A DNA stretch of 64,000 nt from Dromiciops gliroides (taxonomy: Eukaryota > Chordata > Mammalia > Microbiotheria > Microbiotheriidae): positions 63,138,532-63,202,531 of the forward strand of contig NC_057861.1 in assembly GCF_019393635.1 (NCBI RefSeq), in the 5' to 3' direction. Below, in pieces: positions 1 to 11,465 of this stretch (position 1 is its first letter; each line of letters opens with the position of its first letter). Under the pieces are notes generated by a model. The model saw nothing but the letters and a program-made list of their open reading frames with translations. It was not told the origin of the DNA and ran no database searches. The position numbers and the translations under genes are program-made.

Positions 1-119
1 ATAGGAATTTAAAAGCCTCTAGACCTGGCTCCTACTCCATACTGCAAATAGAAACCTAAAGAAACAGGAAACCTAAGGAGGAACTAATCAATTACTTTCA
101 GATGAAGACAAGAGTTCTA

Positions 120-478
120 TTGTCTGTATAGGGACTGCTTATCTAGTGTGAGTCAACCTACAAATTTAGCAGGTGGTACTCTTTTGGATTACATTGTGGG
201 ACAGGGGCGACACTGGCATAGGACTGCCCAGCATGGCATGCCTGCATCAAAGAAGGCACTGTGCCCTATGAGCAAAGTAGAATTGCAGTAGCTCACAAGA
301 AACAGGAGATGAACAAATTTAGAGATATCTCCACTCCAAATGTTCATGTGATTTATTTGTCCCTTCTGAGCTCGTATTAGTCTGGTCAGCCACAGTAAGA
401 CACACTGTACCTCGACCCCGACATAGTGATGTCATTTTGGTCCTCTGAGAATGAGAGTCAACAACCAGCACCACAGGT
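120..478 (+). mobile_element. 3' end of an RTE-type LINE
   Basis: The stretch cactggcataggactgccc followed by catcaaagaaggcactgtg matches the block at 6070-6130 and decodes as the W-x-x-x-A-x-D-R end of the polymerase. It closes with the typical marsupial RTE tail, gatgtcattttggtcctctg, and an aacaaccag-like end. Confidence 0.7.
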
Positions 479-1420
479 AGTGTTCTCACTCCCCATCCTC
501 TCTCTGTCTCTCCCTGTCTCTCCCTCTGTGTGTCTCTCTCTGTGTGTCTCTCTCTGGATACTAAAATTTTCTCTCACTGTAGCTCATTTAACATTGACCT
601 ATCTCCATGCTAGCAAATTGGGATTTCCCCAGAGGACAGGTGGCTGCTAAATTCAATAAAATGGATGTTCCAGGAGTAATCCTTGTGGGTTATTATTCCT
701 AGTAACATTGTAGCTCATGAGTCCCTACATGTGTATTTTCCATAAAAAAAATCAGCCACTGATACTTAAGTAACATTAACCCAAACATTTACTGAAAATG
801 CAAAGCTAGCACATATTTACATTCCATTCCACCTACAAACACGTATTGAAATCTCTCACTAGTGCACATAATGTCAATGGTGGTGGGGTGGGGGTGGAAG
901 GGAAGAGCAGACACTTAAAATTCCAGGTAGCATGGAACCCATATAAGGAATATATGTGGCCAAGACAATTCATAACTCTTGAACTGTAGCCTTTGATAGC
1001 CTCTTTTTTGTGTAAGGAACTGTCCCCCAAAAAGTTCCCTGATAACTTCTATGTAAACAAATGCTCCCGCTGCAAAGCTGAGATGATCTACGATATAGGG
1101 GATTAATACCTCACTGTGCAACTCAATCGCAGCTAATGTTAACCTGATCAGCTCAGTGACTTCTTTGATGCTCGATTTCTGAGCTATTTTTCTGCTTGGT
1201 TGGGCCTGTTCTTTGCCAGCAACTGTCGCATGTATCACTTCTAGCTTCCAGCTGATGCCTTCAGCTTAAGCCTGTTAAGTTTGTTAAGGCAACAATCCTT
1301 ATCCTAATATTGACAAAAGTCTCTCCAATTCTGCTTCTTTGGAATGATTATTCTTCCCACCTCTCAGCAACAATAGGTAAAACACAAAGAAGCATTTTCT
1401 CTTTTCCTCTCTCATTCCCT
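479..1420. other. Non-genic stretch, nothing recognised
   Basis: It contains a CT/TGTGTC-rich simple stretch at about 497-556 and otherwise undistinguished A/T-rich sequence. No exon, promoter or repeat family is recognised in it. Confidence 0.5.
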
Positions 1421-1434
1421 CCCCCCCCCCCCCC

Positions 1435-1581
1435 GCCCCGCCCCCGCAGGGCAATGAGGGTTAAGTGACTTGCCCAGGGTCACATAGCTAATAAGTGTCA
1501 AGTGTCTGAGGTCAGATTTGAACTCAGGTCCTCCTGAATCCAGGGCTGGTGCTTTATCCACTGTGCCACCTAGCTGCCCCC
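1435..1581 (-). repeat. tRNA-derived marsupial SINE (WSINE1-like), reference description
   Basis: The plus-strand consensus of the family reads gcagctaggtggcgcagtgg, an A-box-like start, then a B-box-like gagttcaaatc, ctagctgtgtgaccctgggc, and an A-rich tail after gcctcac or gcccc. It is about 145 bp, Pol III-type and moved by LINE machinery. This copy is reversed and abuts a run of about 15 C. Names are from memory; the family identity within this window is certain. Confidence 0.9.
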
Positions 1582-1938
1582 TCACTTCTTCATTCCTTTT
1601 CTCTCCCTTCTCAGTCCTCTTGAAAGTCCAAAAACTTCAGGCTCAGGGACAATCCATTTCTTCACAGTGGCCAGTAGAAGGTAAAGCATCCTCTCCAACA
1701 AGTAAAGCTCCCAAGTCATCAGTTTCCATGGATTTAATTACCCTCTCTATGCTAATGATTCTCAAATCTACCTATCTTGCCCCAAACTCTCTGCTGATTT
1801 CCAGTTTTTCATCTCCCATTGTCTCTCACACATCTCAAATTGGATGTTCAGTAGATATCTTGAACTTAACATGTCTAAAATGGAACTCATTATCTTTCCC
1901 TTTAAACCATCCCCACTTCCTACCTTCCCTATTACGAT

Positions 1939-2740
1939 TGTTGGGGCCAAATTTAATATGGGGAGAGCTAATTGGGTGGCTCGCCAAAATATTGGGGTCC
2001 TGGAAATAATGAGGGACCTCTAGTTCCAAAGCTCCCTCTCCTCCAAACTGCCTTTAGATATTTCTCCCAGGCCAATAAGAAAGGAGCCTAACAGCCTCTT
2101 TTCCACAAATGAATCAGATTTTATTAATGGGAATAAAATACACAGCAAAGGTGAAATTAATAAAGTCAAAGACTAGGGAAAAAGAAAAATGGATAATCCC
2201 CCTAAATCTAACCTAAGTCTAGACAATCCCCAAACTTGCTTCCAGTTCAGCTAATTCAAAAGAGCAGGGCTCATTTGTTAACTCACCACCTGGGGTCCGT
2301 AGCTTCAATGGGAAACAGCCATGTAGTCAAGGCCCACAGGACAAACTGCCAAGAAAAAAAATCTCTCTCCCATCTGCTCCCACAGCTTGCATAACCAGAA
2401 AGAAAGTGCGTTCCCCTCAGCAAGCATTTACTCTCCCTCCCCCAAAAGGGGAGGTCCTTCAAACTTGATTGGAGAGTGGTTTCTCTTGCTGAAATCAGCA
2501 GCATACATCACTCAGGGTAGGCCAGGTGTGGACCATCCCAATCAGTCTGCCAAATCCCATTTTTTTTTGCGGGGCAATGAGGGTTAAGTGACTTGCTCAG
2601 GGTCACACAGCTAGTTAAGTGTCAAGTGTCTGAGGCCAGACTTGAACTCAGGTCCTCCTGAATCCAGGGCTGATACTTTATCCACTGCACCACCTAGCTG
2701 CCCCAAATTCCATTATTTTACCACACTATAGAGGGTAACA
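1939..2740 (-). mobile_element. Solo LTR (family C) with internal SINE
   Basis: It runs from tgttggggcc to gggtaaca, with imperfect 4-bp flanks cgat/ctat inside the L2. The poly(A) signal reads on the minus strand (about 2118-2130). Related to the LTR at 9372-9916 (shared gctaa..g.ggctcgcca..atattgggg block). A fossil without internal genes. Confidence 0.8.
2561..2704 (-). repeat. WSINE1-like SINE inside LTR 1939-2740
   Basis: Reversed copy with target repeats aaatcccat / aaattccat; younger than the LTR that contains it. Confidence 0.9.
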
Positions 2741-3093
2741 CTATCCTCCTACTCCCTCAGACTCAACAACCTGGATCATTCTGGATTCCTTCCTATCTAT
2801 CACTCTTCTCTCCCATAACCAATTCATTATCAAAACCTGTTGATTTCACCTTTGCAATATCTCTCAAGCATACCTCTTTTTCTCCTATGATGATATAACC
2901 ACCTTGGTATACTACCTCATCACCTCATTCTTGGATTATTGAAATAGTTTACTGGTTCATCTGCTTGCCACAAATCTCTCCCCACTCCAATCCATCCTCC
3001 ATTCAGCTACCAATGTGATTTTCCTAAAGTACAGTTCTGACCATATCATCCCCCTCAGCAAACTCCAGTAGCTCCTTGATCACCTCCATGATT

Positions 3094-3240
3094 TTTTTTT
3101 TTTGGTGAGGCAATTGGGGTTAAGTGACTTGCCCAGGGTCACACAGCTAGTAAGTGTTAAGTGACTGAGGTCAGATTTGAACTCAGGTACTCCTGAATCC
3201 AGGGCCTGTGCTCTATCCACTGCACCATCTAGCAGCCCCC
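3094..3240 (-). repeat. WSINE1-like SINE inside the L2
   Basis: Reversed copy with perfect 12-bp target duplications acctccatgatt (3082-3093, 3241-3252). Confidence 0.92.
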
Positions 3241-3639
3241 ACCTCCATGATTAAACATAAAAATCTCTATTTGGCTATCAAAGCCCTTCATGACTTAGAT
3301 CCCCTTACCTTTCTAGTCTCCTTACAACTTAGATACTACCACATTTTCTTCTCTCCAGCAACATTGGCTTTCCTGCTGGTCTTCACATCTAACAAGCCAC
3401 CCCATCTCTTGGTTCTGGGTTTTTTCTGTTTCTCTCCAATGCCTGGAATGTCCTCCTTACTCACCTCCATTTCCTTGCTTCCTTGTTTTCCTTGAAGTCA
3501 CCATTAAAATCCCACACTCTACAAGTAGCTGTTCCCAATTCCCTTTCATTTTCATGTCTTCTGTCTGTTAATTACTTCCCATTTATCCTGTATAAACTTG
3601 TTTGTACTTGTTTGTACCTCTTTGGGGGGGGGGGGTGTA

Positions 3640-4200
3640 TTCGAGAAAGACTACTAAGCTCTGATGTAAGGGCTGCCAAGACCTTTTAAGGGTTGCTTTC
3701 CACCTCGGGTGTCCACCTGATTCATCCAATTCTCACCTGGTAGTTCCAAGAAGCTGTAGCATGTGCAGTGGCCATGCCCTAGTAAACCATTTTGGCAGAC
3801 AGGCTAAACCAAGTTGAGGGTAACTGAGAGGGTCTTAAATCTGTGGTGAGTTAAGGAGTTGGTTGTCCACCCCAAACATATGAAAATTTCCTCTGGTAGA
3901 ATAGGCACATGAGAACAATTTGTTCCAATAGTCATGAAGGCAGCTGAAGCAGGTGCTATGGAGTGCTTAGAGCTTGGTTAGATATCAAAGATGCCAAGGT
4001 CATTCACTGCATCCCAAGCGATCACCAATTATCTTCACTTTTGTCTTGCCACTGGACTTCGATGACTCTGGAGGACAGAGTGAGGTCAATGACTTCATGC
4101 AACTCTGCCTCAATTGCATCCAATTTATTGGAGAGTCAAAAGACATCCTCCACACCACTTTACCATTTTTACCTATCTCAAAGTCCTGTGGAGACAGGCA
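3640..4200 (+). repeat. MAR1-like marsupial SINE
   Basis: Contains the ordered blocks gatgtaagggctgccaag, cagacaggctaaacca, ttgagggtaactgagagg, ggttgtccaccccaaacat and gatgccaaggtcattcactg, which I recognise from the marsupial MAR1 family mobilised by RTE. The 3' end is decayed. Confidence 0.75.
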
Positions 4201-4265
4201 ACTGATAAAGCAGCAGGTGTGGATATATTGGGAGCTATAGTCTGTGTCATTTGAAAATATATTGG

Positions 4266-4418
4266 GGGGCAGCTAGTTGGTGAAGTGGATAGAGCACTGG
4301 CCCTGGATTCAGGAGGACATGAGTTCAAATCTGGCCTCAGACACTTAACACTTACTGGCTGTGTGACCTTGGGCAAGTCACTTAACCCCAATTGCCTCAC
4401 CAAAAAAAAAAAAAAGAA
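4266..4418 (+). repeat. WSINE1-like SINE
   Basis: Plus-strand copy with target duplication gaaaatatattggg (about 4252-4265 and 4420-4433), inserted at the edge of the next LTR. Confidence 0.92.
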
Positions 4419-4429
4419 AGAAAATATAT

Positions 4430-5033
4430 TGGGAGTGCCTATCTCTGTCCTAAGTTATAGGAAACTTAGCTGGGGTTTCTAATATATTGCTACTTATAAA
4501 TTAGAGGCCATAGCACCAGTCTTTGGCATTAAATTATATTAAATGTTAGTAAAACGAGAGCACATGGCTTTGAAAGTTCAGAAATCCTAAATTACCTAGG
4601 ATAGAGAGGAGATTGGGGGGGGGGGGGCATGTGGCTGCATCCTCTGGAGTTTCATCCAAGAGAGAGCTTTACAGGGGTAAGTCTTTACTCTCCTCTCCCC
4701 AAGGATTTTTATCCTCTCTCAGGCAAAGGTGGAGCACTGCATCTTGTCCCAAGCTAATTGGCCAGTAACATTCAAAGTCCATTGATTGGAATGACTTGAG
4801 AGGGGTCCATATCAAAATGAGGAATGCCCTACTGATAAGGGTCTATAAAAGACAGACCCTCTGAGGGCAAAGCTTTTAGGTAGGTGTGGTTCAAATCTCT
4901 ATTGTCTCTATTCAGAGTCTGAACTCCAACTTTACTGACTCTAGGATGGCCTTAAAAGAGATCAGGCAAGGTTCCCTCTAGTGGGGGGCCTCTGGGAAGC
5001 CTGGGTCCCCCAGAAACCCATTATTTTCCCACA
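4430..5033 (-). mobile_element. LTR-A family solo LTR, copy 1
   Basis: Shares with the other LTR-A copies the block ttataaattaga..c.atagcacca, a ggcattaa..tatta stretch (reverse poly(A) region), an attggcca/ttcaaa.tccattga block, and the cccattattttcccaca end. The poly(A) side is on the left, so it is oriented on the minus strand. Confidence 0.75.
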
Positions 5034-5202
5034 AGTCACAACCCTGCACACAAGCAGCCCAAGTCACAGGGTCATCTCACCAGACCGAAACAGCAGTGGG
5101 AATCAGCACTGTGTGTCTGAGCAGCCTTTTCTAAGGTTTCACAGCTTACCTCCTGGCATGAGGAAAGGGCTAGAAAAGGTGCTCTAAAAATTGTCTGCTT
5201 CA

Positions 5203-5350
5203 GGGGGCAGCTAGGTAGCACAGTGGATAAAGCACCAGCCCTGGATTCAGGAGGACCTGAGTTCAAATCCAGCATCAGACACTTGACACTTACTAGCTGT
5301 GTGACCCTGGACAAGTCACTTAACCCTCATTGCCCCACCAAAAAAAAAAA
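5203..5350 (+). repeat. WSINE1-like SINE
   Basis: Plus-strand copy flanked by aattgtctgcttca / aattgtctgtttca. Confidence 0.92.
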
Positions 5351-5439
5351 ATTGTCTGTTTCAATCAACCCTGGGCCTACTTGACACAGCAGACCCACCC
5401 TGAAATTGAAACACACACATACATACACTCACATAAATG

Positions 5440-6230
5440 TGCAAAAACTTTTATGAAGATGAGTCCACTTACCAAGTCAAGACTAAAGTGGAAGCGGAAT
5501 TGGTGCATGACTTTTTGTTTACAGGTGATTGTACACTCAGTGCAGCTTCTGGGACTTAGACACAACAAAGTATGGATTGATTCTCTGCTACTTGTGCTAA
5601 TTTTGACTTAACAATCAACACCAAGAAAACAGGGGTTCTCCTCCAGGCACTACCACACCATCCATGTATGGAACCATAAGTTACAGCAAATGGAGAAATT
5701 TTAGATGCTGTGGTTAAATTCACTTATCTTGGCAGTATTACTTTCCAGAAATGTACATATAGATAATGAGATTGACACACCAATTGCCAGAGCTAGCTCA
5801 GTGTTTAGCAGGCTCTGAAGGAAAGCAAACTGAAGATCCACAGAGCCATTGTGCTGACCTCATGGTTGTACGCCTGTGAAACCTGAACAGTCTACCAGTA
5901 CCATGCCAGGAAACTGAATCACTTCCATTTGAATTGTCTTAGGAAGATTCTGCCTAAAAGACCATTTTATGGAGAACTCACACAAGGCAAGCACTCACAT
6001 GGTAGTCAGAATTTATATAAAGACACTCTCGGGATCTCTCTGAAGAATTTTGGAATTGATTGTATGACATGGGAGACACTGGCACAGAGTCCAGCATGGT
6101 GTGTCCACATCAAAGAAGGTGATGTGTTCTATGAGTGAAGCTCAATAGAAATGTGAGATGTCCAAGCATGTTTGACATTCAAACAATGTGGGTAGCCCAG
6201 CAGAATTTCTCTCTCTGCAGTAGTTTGAAT
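5440..6230 (+). mobile_element. RTE-type LINE, reverse transcriptase C-terminal part
   Basis: Decayed coding traces in order: an LF-x-DDC-like start (ttgtttacaggtgattgtac), NTKKTG, YLGS (cttatcttggcagt), LTSWLYACET (ctcatggttgtacgcctgtg), NHFHLNCLRKILP and then GELTQGKHSHG. Both frameshifts and stops are present, so it is inactive. Same family as the fragment at 120-478. Confidence 0.8.
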
Positions 6231-6239
6231 GGTAGGCAG

Positions 6240-8200
6240 TGTCTAGTACCTTATCTTGCCAGGTGATCTTCAGAATCTTCCTAAGACAATATCAAACAAT
6301 ACTGCCTCCCTGGAGTAAAGGAGGAAATTTACCTAAACCATCAAAGCCCTCATTCAGACCAAAGTTTTGCAGCCAGCCCAATTATTACTTAACAATCCGG
6401 TGTGGCCTGTCCAAAAAACAGATTGTACCTGGAAGATGACAGTAGACTATAGAGAACTGAATAAGGTGACACCTCCCATACATGCCATGGTGCCACACAT
6501 ACTCCAACTGATAGAAATAGTTGTCACCAAAGCCAGTTCTGTCCACTTCGTACTTGATTTATTTAATGCTTCCTTTAGTATTTCCTTGCAGAAATCTGTC
6601 CAAGACCAATTTGCTTTCATTCGAGCCAAGTTCCCCTCTAGGGACATCTACATAGTCCCATGATTTGTCATGGCTTGGTGGCTAAGGATCTTGCGGTTAT
6701 TGGTGATCTGGCACAGAACTGGACAAGAAAACACATTCCTGGAATGGATGTTTTGTTTTTTGTTTTTGTGAGGCAATTGGGGTTAAGTGACTTGCCCAGG
6801 GTCACACAGCTAGTGTTAAGTGTCTGAGGCCAGATTTGAACTCAGGTACTCCTGAATCCAGGGCCAGTGCTCTTTCTACTGCGCCACCTAGCTGCCCCAC
6901 TAGAATGGATGTAACATGTGGCTGCCGAAGCCCATCTCATTGACTGCTGGGTCTGTGTAATGACAACACATATGGGTAGCCATGGAGGAGGGTCATACCT
7001 CTGAATGGCAGTGAGTGGTCCCAAGACATTGCCACTATGCATTCCAACTATATCCATAAACAAATAGTCCTTTTCACTAGCCACACCCATAACACTACCT
7101 TGTCATATATAAAGACCATAATTGGTCAGACAGTGAGGGCCAAGAACAGTACCATCCTGTGGTTCTTCCCTAGGGTATGAGACAGTGCCCTAATGTATTT
7201 CATCCAAGAGATTGCATGGGTCCCATTCACCATTGTATATACCAGAGCCCAGGGGTCACTTGTGTGGGGGAAATACCAAGTGGACTTTGTAAATCAATAG
7301 ATATATGGAACACCTCAGAGACAATAAGAAACAACCACACTCGACAAGGACCTATACGGTCTATCCAGCACCTTTGCCAACTATGTGGTACTGCCTTCTG
7401 GCCCTATTTTCCCACCAAGTGGACTGGGTGATGCACCCTTGGACTTCCCCATATACATATTGATGTACACAAGCAATTATCCATTGCCCCTTTGAATGCT
7501 CCACATGTGCATGGGAAATGGAGTCTCAGTATGTGGTGGTGGGACTGGGGTCTTTCCTTGTTTGCTGCTCCAGCAGAAGTAATCATCACTAAACTAGAAT
7601 TAACTTCATTTTAGTCTTGTATAGCTCAAGCACTTAACAACACTACTACCAATTTAGTAGTCCTGAATTATGAGACATGGCAGACGCATCCTGTGGAGCT
7701 CCAAAATTAAATGGCACTGGATGTGTTAACAGTCTCAATGGGTGGTACCTGAGACCTCAGCAGGAGGGAATGTTGTGTCTTCATTCCTGATGAGTCAACT
7801 AACATCACCAAAGTGATCTACAACATACATCAAGCTTCCCAGCAGGTTGCTGACTTAGGAACTCAAGGTTCTTTCATTAATCTGCCTGTCTCATGGTGCA
7901 CTAGCCTGTTAATCATGCTTGCTGTTATAATCTTAGTAGTTATTGGCATTTGCTCTTTGTATTGTATCTATGGGTTATTATTGCAATGTTCTCCCCATTC
8001 CTCTCTGGCAAAGGGCACCTCAGGAACACTGGGGAAGATAAGTCAGAAAGTATATAAAGGAGACCAGATCAAGGAGTGGACTGTGGGATAATATGATTTT
8101 ACCTGTATGGCAGGGTTTAAAAAAAAAAATCTGACACCACATTCACCTCACTGGGGAACCTGTCCTCTCATTCACCCCATTACATAAGGGGAGGTATTAG
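6240..8200 (+). mobile_element. Decayed gamma-type endogenous retrovirus (pol and env traces)
   Basis: An old fossil on the plus strand. The left part (to about 6700) carries reverse-transcriptase traces (NNPVWPVQK, MTVDYRELNKVTPPIHA). The right part (about 7100-8100) carries env traces: a CX6CC-like region next to an immunosuppressive-domain-like stretch and then a membrane segment (LLIMLAVIILVVIGICSLYC) with a short tail. Most of gag-pol and any 5' LTR are absent. It is thoroughly broken, with many interruptions. A purine tract (aaggggaggt) precedes the 3' LTR. Confidence 0.8.
6752..6900 (-). repeat. WSINE1-like SINE inside the old retrovirus
   Basis: Reversed copy with target repeat gaatggatgt on both sides. 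Confidence 0.9.
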
Positions 8201-8800
8201 ATGGCAGGAATGGCTCAGGAGGATAGATTCCCCTCATAAGCCAAGGTCAAAGAGATACTGAAGAATGAGGTCAGAACAGCCAATATTGCAAGTAATAGAG
8301 AAATATTTATTACAATTAGGACATGGGTAGCAGAAGTCCTTGATGGAGGACAGATAGAAATGGATCCCAGTACTATCCTATTCCACTTGACCCTCCTTTA
8401 AGGGGAGGGGCATGGGGCAGCTAGGTGGCACAGTGGATAGAGCACTGGCCCTGGAGTCAGGAGTACCTGAGTTCAAATCCGGCCTCAGACACTTAACACT
8501 TACTAGCTATGTGACCCGGGGCAAGTCACTTAACCCCAATTGCCTCACTAAAAAAATAAATAAATAAATAAAATAAAGAGAGGGGCAAACAAAGCATGCA
8601 TAAGAGAGACCAGGTGTCCACATATGCTCCCCTGGGAAGCTATTGATAAGGAAATCTACAAAACTGCCAAGGATGGGATAAAGATATGGCAGTGTGGTGG
8701 GAAGGTAATGGAGTGAATGAGAGGCCAGGTTCCCTAAGGGGGGGAGAATGGCAAGTTAGCTTTCCTTGTGTGACCAGGTCATATAGCTAAAGCCATAATA
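8200..8800 (+). mobile_element. 3' LTR of the old retrovirus (left arm of an inverted pair)
   Basis: Follows the purine tract. Its sequence from caaagagatactgaagaatgagg to tattgataaggaaatc recurs in reverse complement at 8801-9117. It contains a SINE at 8414-8571. The ends are approximate. Confidence 0.65.
8414..8571 (+). repeat. WSINE1-like SINE in the LTR left arm
   Basis: Plus-strand copy with an (ATAA)n tail. Confidence 0.92.
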
Positions 8801-9117
8801 TCCCACAGGAAGTATGTGCACATACTTCCCTGACAGCTTTGGGGATTTCCTTATCAATACTGTCCCAGGGAAGCATATGTATACCCCTGATCTCTCTTAT
8901 GCATGCTTTTTTGTCCCTCCCTGTAAAAGGGGGCCCCTTAGAGTAGGATGGGTCCAGGGAACCACTTTTAGTCTGTTGGCCATCAGGGATGACTCCACAC
9001 CCATCTGTAAGCTGCTTATAAGAAACTTCCCTATTATTTGCAACACTGGCTGGTCTAGCCTCATTCTGCGGCATCTCTTTTACTTTAGCCTATGGGAGAC
9101 CTTATTCTCCCAAGCCT
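8801..9117 (-). mobile_element. Inverted LTR copy (right arm)
   Basis: The reverse complement matches the left arm over gcatgcataagagaga, cttccctggga, tattgataaggaaatc and the upstream gatgccgcagaatgagg block. It ends where an L1 tail begins. Confidence 0.7.
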
Positions 9118-10310
9118 TTTTTTTAAATTAATGAACATTTTTATTTATAGTTTTGAGTTCCAATATTTATCCCTCCTTCCATCCCTCCTCTACCCTCTTC
9201 CTAAGCCAGTAAGCAATCAGATATGAGTTATACATATGCGATTATGTAAAACAATACCATATTAGTCATTTTGTACAAGAAAACTTGAATAAGAGAAAAA
9301 GATGAAAGAAAGTGAAAAATAGCATGTTTCAGTCTGTTTTCCATAAATATAATTTCTTTCTTTGGAGGTCGTGAGGACCAATTTTTAATTGGGGAGTGTT
9401 AGCTAAGCGGCTCGCCATGATATTGGGGCAAAGAAGGAGACTGGCAGTCTCCCTCAAAACAGAACAGGATTTATTTTAACAAGAACGAACTTAAAAAAAA
9501 AAACTACCACAAACAGGATCAGTATGATCAAGGGAAAGGAAATAAAATGGGGAAAGGGAAATTATACAACCTGAAGAAATACCACAGCCCAGGAATCAGC
9601 TGAGAATATACAGCAGTGCTCCTGTCGCCTTCCAGCTTCCAGCTAGAATGGCAACTTTTCCCCATTTCCCAAAACCCCACACACAGCCCCCAACCAATTG
9701 TCTGGCTGCTCTGACAGTCACATGACTGCCCTCACTAGGCTTCCAATCATTATAATTTTGCCAGGCCCATGTAGACGTTGGCGAGTGGTGATGACGTGAG
9801 GTGCCAGCGCCATGGCAAGGGCTACAACCAGTGGATGGAGCACCATGCGGTTTGTGGAGCCCCAGGCCAGTGCGCACCAAGGCATAAAAACCTCAAATAA
9901 CAATTAATTCTTTACAAGGTGGATAGTATGTTTCATCAATAGTCCTTTGGGGTTGTCTTGGATCATTGTATTGCTGAGAATAGTTAAGTCTTTCACAGTT
10001 CTTCATCAAACAATATTGCTTCTCTGTGCACAATGTTCTCTTGGTTCTGCTCACTTCACTATACATCAGTTCATACAAGTCTTTCCAGGCCTTTCTGAAA
10101 TCATCCTGTTTATCATTTCTTATAGCACAATAATAACCCATCACCATCATATACCACAAGTTGTTTAGCTATTCCCTAATTGATGGGCATTCCTTTGATT
10201 TTCAATTCTTAGCCACCACAAAAAGAGCTGCTATAAATATTTTTGTACAAATAGGTCTTTTTCTCTTTTGGGGGATGTCTTTCCCAAGCTCTTTTACACA
10301 TATTAGGGAG
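9118..10310 (-). mobile_element. L1 3' UTR/tail, split by an LTR
   Basis: Reversed marsupial L1 3' region: caatcagatatgagttatac and gtacaagaaaacttgaata on the left part; ttggatcattgtattgctga, tttcttatagcacaataata, attgatgggcattcctttga and aaaaagagctgctataaat on the right. Broken by the LTR at 9372-9916. Confidence 0.85.
9372..9916 (-). mobile_element. Solo LTR (family C) inside the L1 tail
   Basis: From tgaggacc to ttaca, 545 bp, with 6-bp target repeats aggtcg / aggtgg. The L1 sequence resumes exactly on either side (tttggaggt ... ggatagtatg). Confidence 0.85.
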
Positions 10311-10324
10311 CCCAAAGCCTGATA

Positions 10325-10621
10325 GGCTTTTTACTGGTCATATAAGCAAAATGAAGGCAGTTACCTGGGAAAACATGTTTATAGCAAGTTTCTCAGATAA
10401 AGGTCTCAATTACAAGCTCTATAAGGAATTGATTGAAATTTATAAGATTGAGAGCTATTCCTCAATTAATAAATAGTCAAAGAAAATGAACAGGAAGTTC
10501 TCAAGGGAAGAAATCCAAACTATTTATAGTCATATGGAAAAAAATGCTCCAAATTACTAATAATTAGGATGCAAATTAAACAACTATAAGGTTCCATCTC
10601 ACACCCAGCATCGTGGCAAAA

Positions 10622-10661
<40 letters not shown>

Positions 10662-10985
10662 TGACAAATGTTAGAGGGCTTTGGGAAAACAACCTGTTGG
10701 TGGAGCCATGAATTGGTCCAATTGTTCTGGAAGAGTATCTGGAATTATCCTGGAAAAGTTACTAAACACTGTGAGTCCCTTGGCCCAGAATAGGCCTCTA
10801 ACCCAAGAGATCAAAAAAAAAAGGAAAAAGTTCTATATGTGTAAAAATATTTATAGCACATCTTTTTTGGGGCAAAGAGCTAGAAACTAAGGCAGTACCC
10901 ATCAATTAGGGAATGGCTGAACAAATGATGATATATGAATGTAATAGGAGACTATTGTTCTGTAAGAAATGAGGAAAGTTTCTGA
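10325..10985 (+). mobile_element. L1 ORF2 C-terminal end and 3' sequence
   Basis: Plus strand: gtttctcagataaaggtctc, the caaattaaacaactataaggt region and cccatcaattagggaatggc. A (CA)n stretch is embedded. It lies tail-to-tail with the reversed L1 to its left. Confidence 0.8.
10623..10659. repeat. (CA)n microsatellite, about 18 units
   Basis: Uninterrupted CA dinucleotides inside the L1 3' region. Confidence 0.95.
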
Positions 10986-10997
10986 GAAACTTAAGTA

Positions 10998-11056
10998 CTT
11001 AAGGTACTCCTGACTCCAGGGCCAGTGCTCTATCCACTGCTCCACCTAACTGCTCC
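10998..11056 (-). repeat. WSINE1-like SINE, truncated
   Basis: Only the head portion remains (ctcctgactccagggccagtg to ctccacctaactgctcc). Confidence 0.8.
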
Positions 11057-11465
11057 ATTATTAATTTAATATTAATCTAAATCCAATTATTTCTAGCTTA
11101 AAGAAAGAAATCTCCAAACTGAAATAATCTCCCTATGACCTCATACACCTCTCCCTTATGAGACAATCTGTACCAAATTTGTAGGAGTATTGAAAAAGTA
11201 CAAGGTTGTAATATGGTAAAAAAAAAACCAACACACACACACCATAATTTAAGGCTAACTTTCTACTCCAGGTTTAATAGAATAGTCACTTAAGTTTCTA
11301 AAACTGCTCATTTTTCTTTTTTTAAAAATATGGTATGAAAAATTTAATAATCTAGATAAAAAATGAGATGGTTAATGAATATATAAACCACCTGGACTTG
11401 ATGGTGCTGCCTTATTATCCCAAAGAATCTTATGAAACCTTAGATTTGTGACATTTAAAATCTAA
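11057..11465. other. A/T-rich spacer, nothing recognised
   Basis: Short CA and A runs; no gene or assigned repeat. It could be a decayed LINE segment. Confidence 0.4.

Larger units (their letters stand above)
1690..3620 (+). mobile_element. L2 LINE, RT-region to 3' end, interrupted
   Basis: tttaattaccctctctatgctaatgattctcaaatctac (1733-1772) encodes the L2 YADD region in decayed form. The remainder to the cctgtataaacttgtttgtac tail follows L2 order. It is interrupted by a solo LTR (1939-2740) and a SINE (3094-3240). The frame is long dead. Confidence 0.85.

Noticed and set aside
5210-5260. tRNA genes at SINE heads
   Set aside because: A- and B-box-like words come from the SINE head; there is no full cloverleaf.
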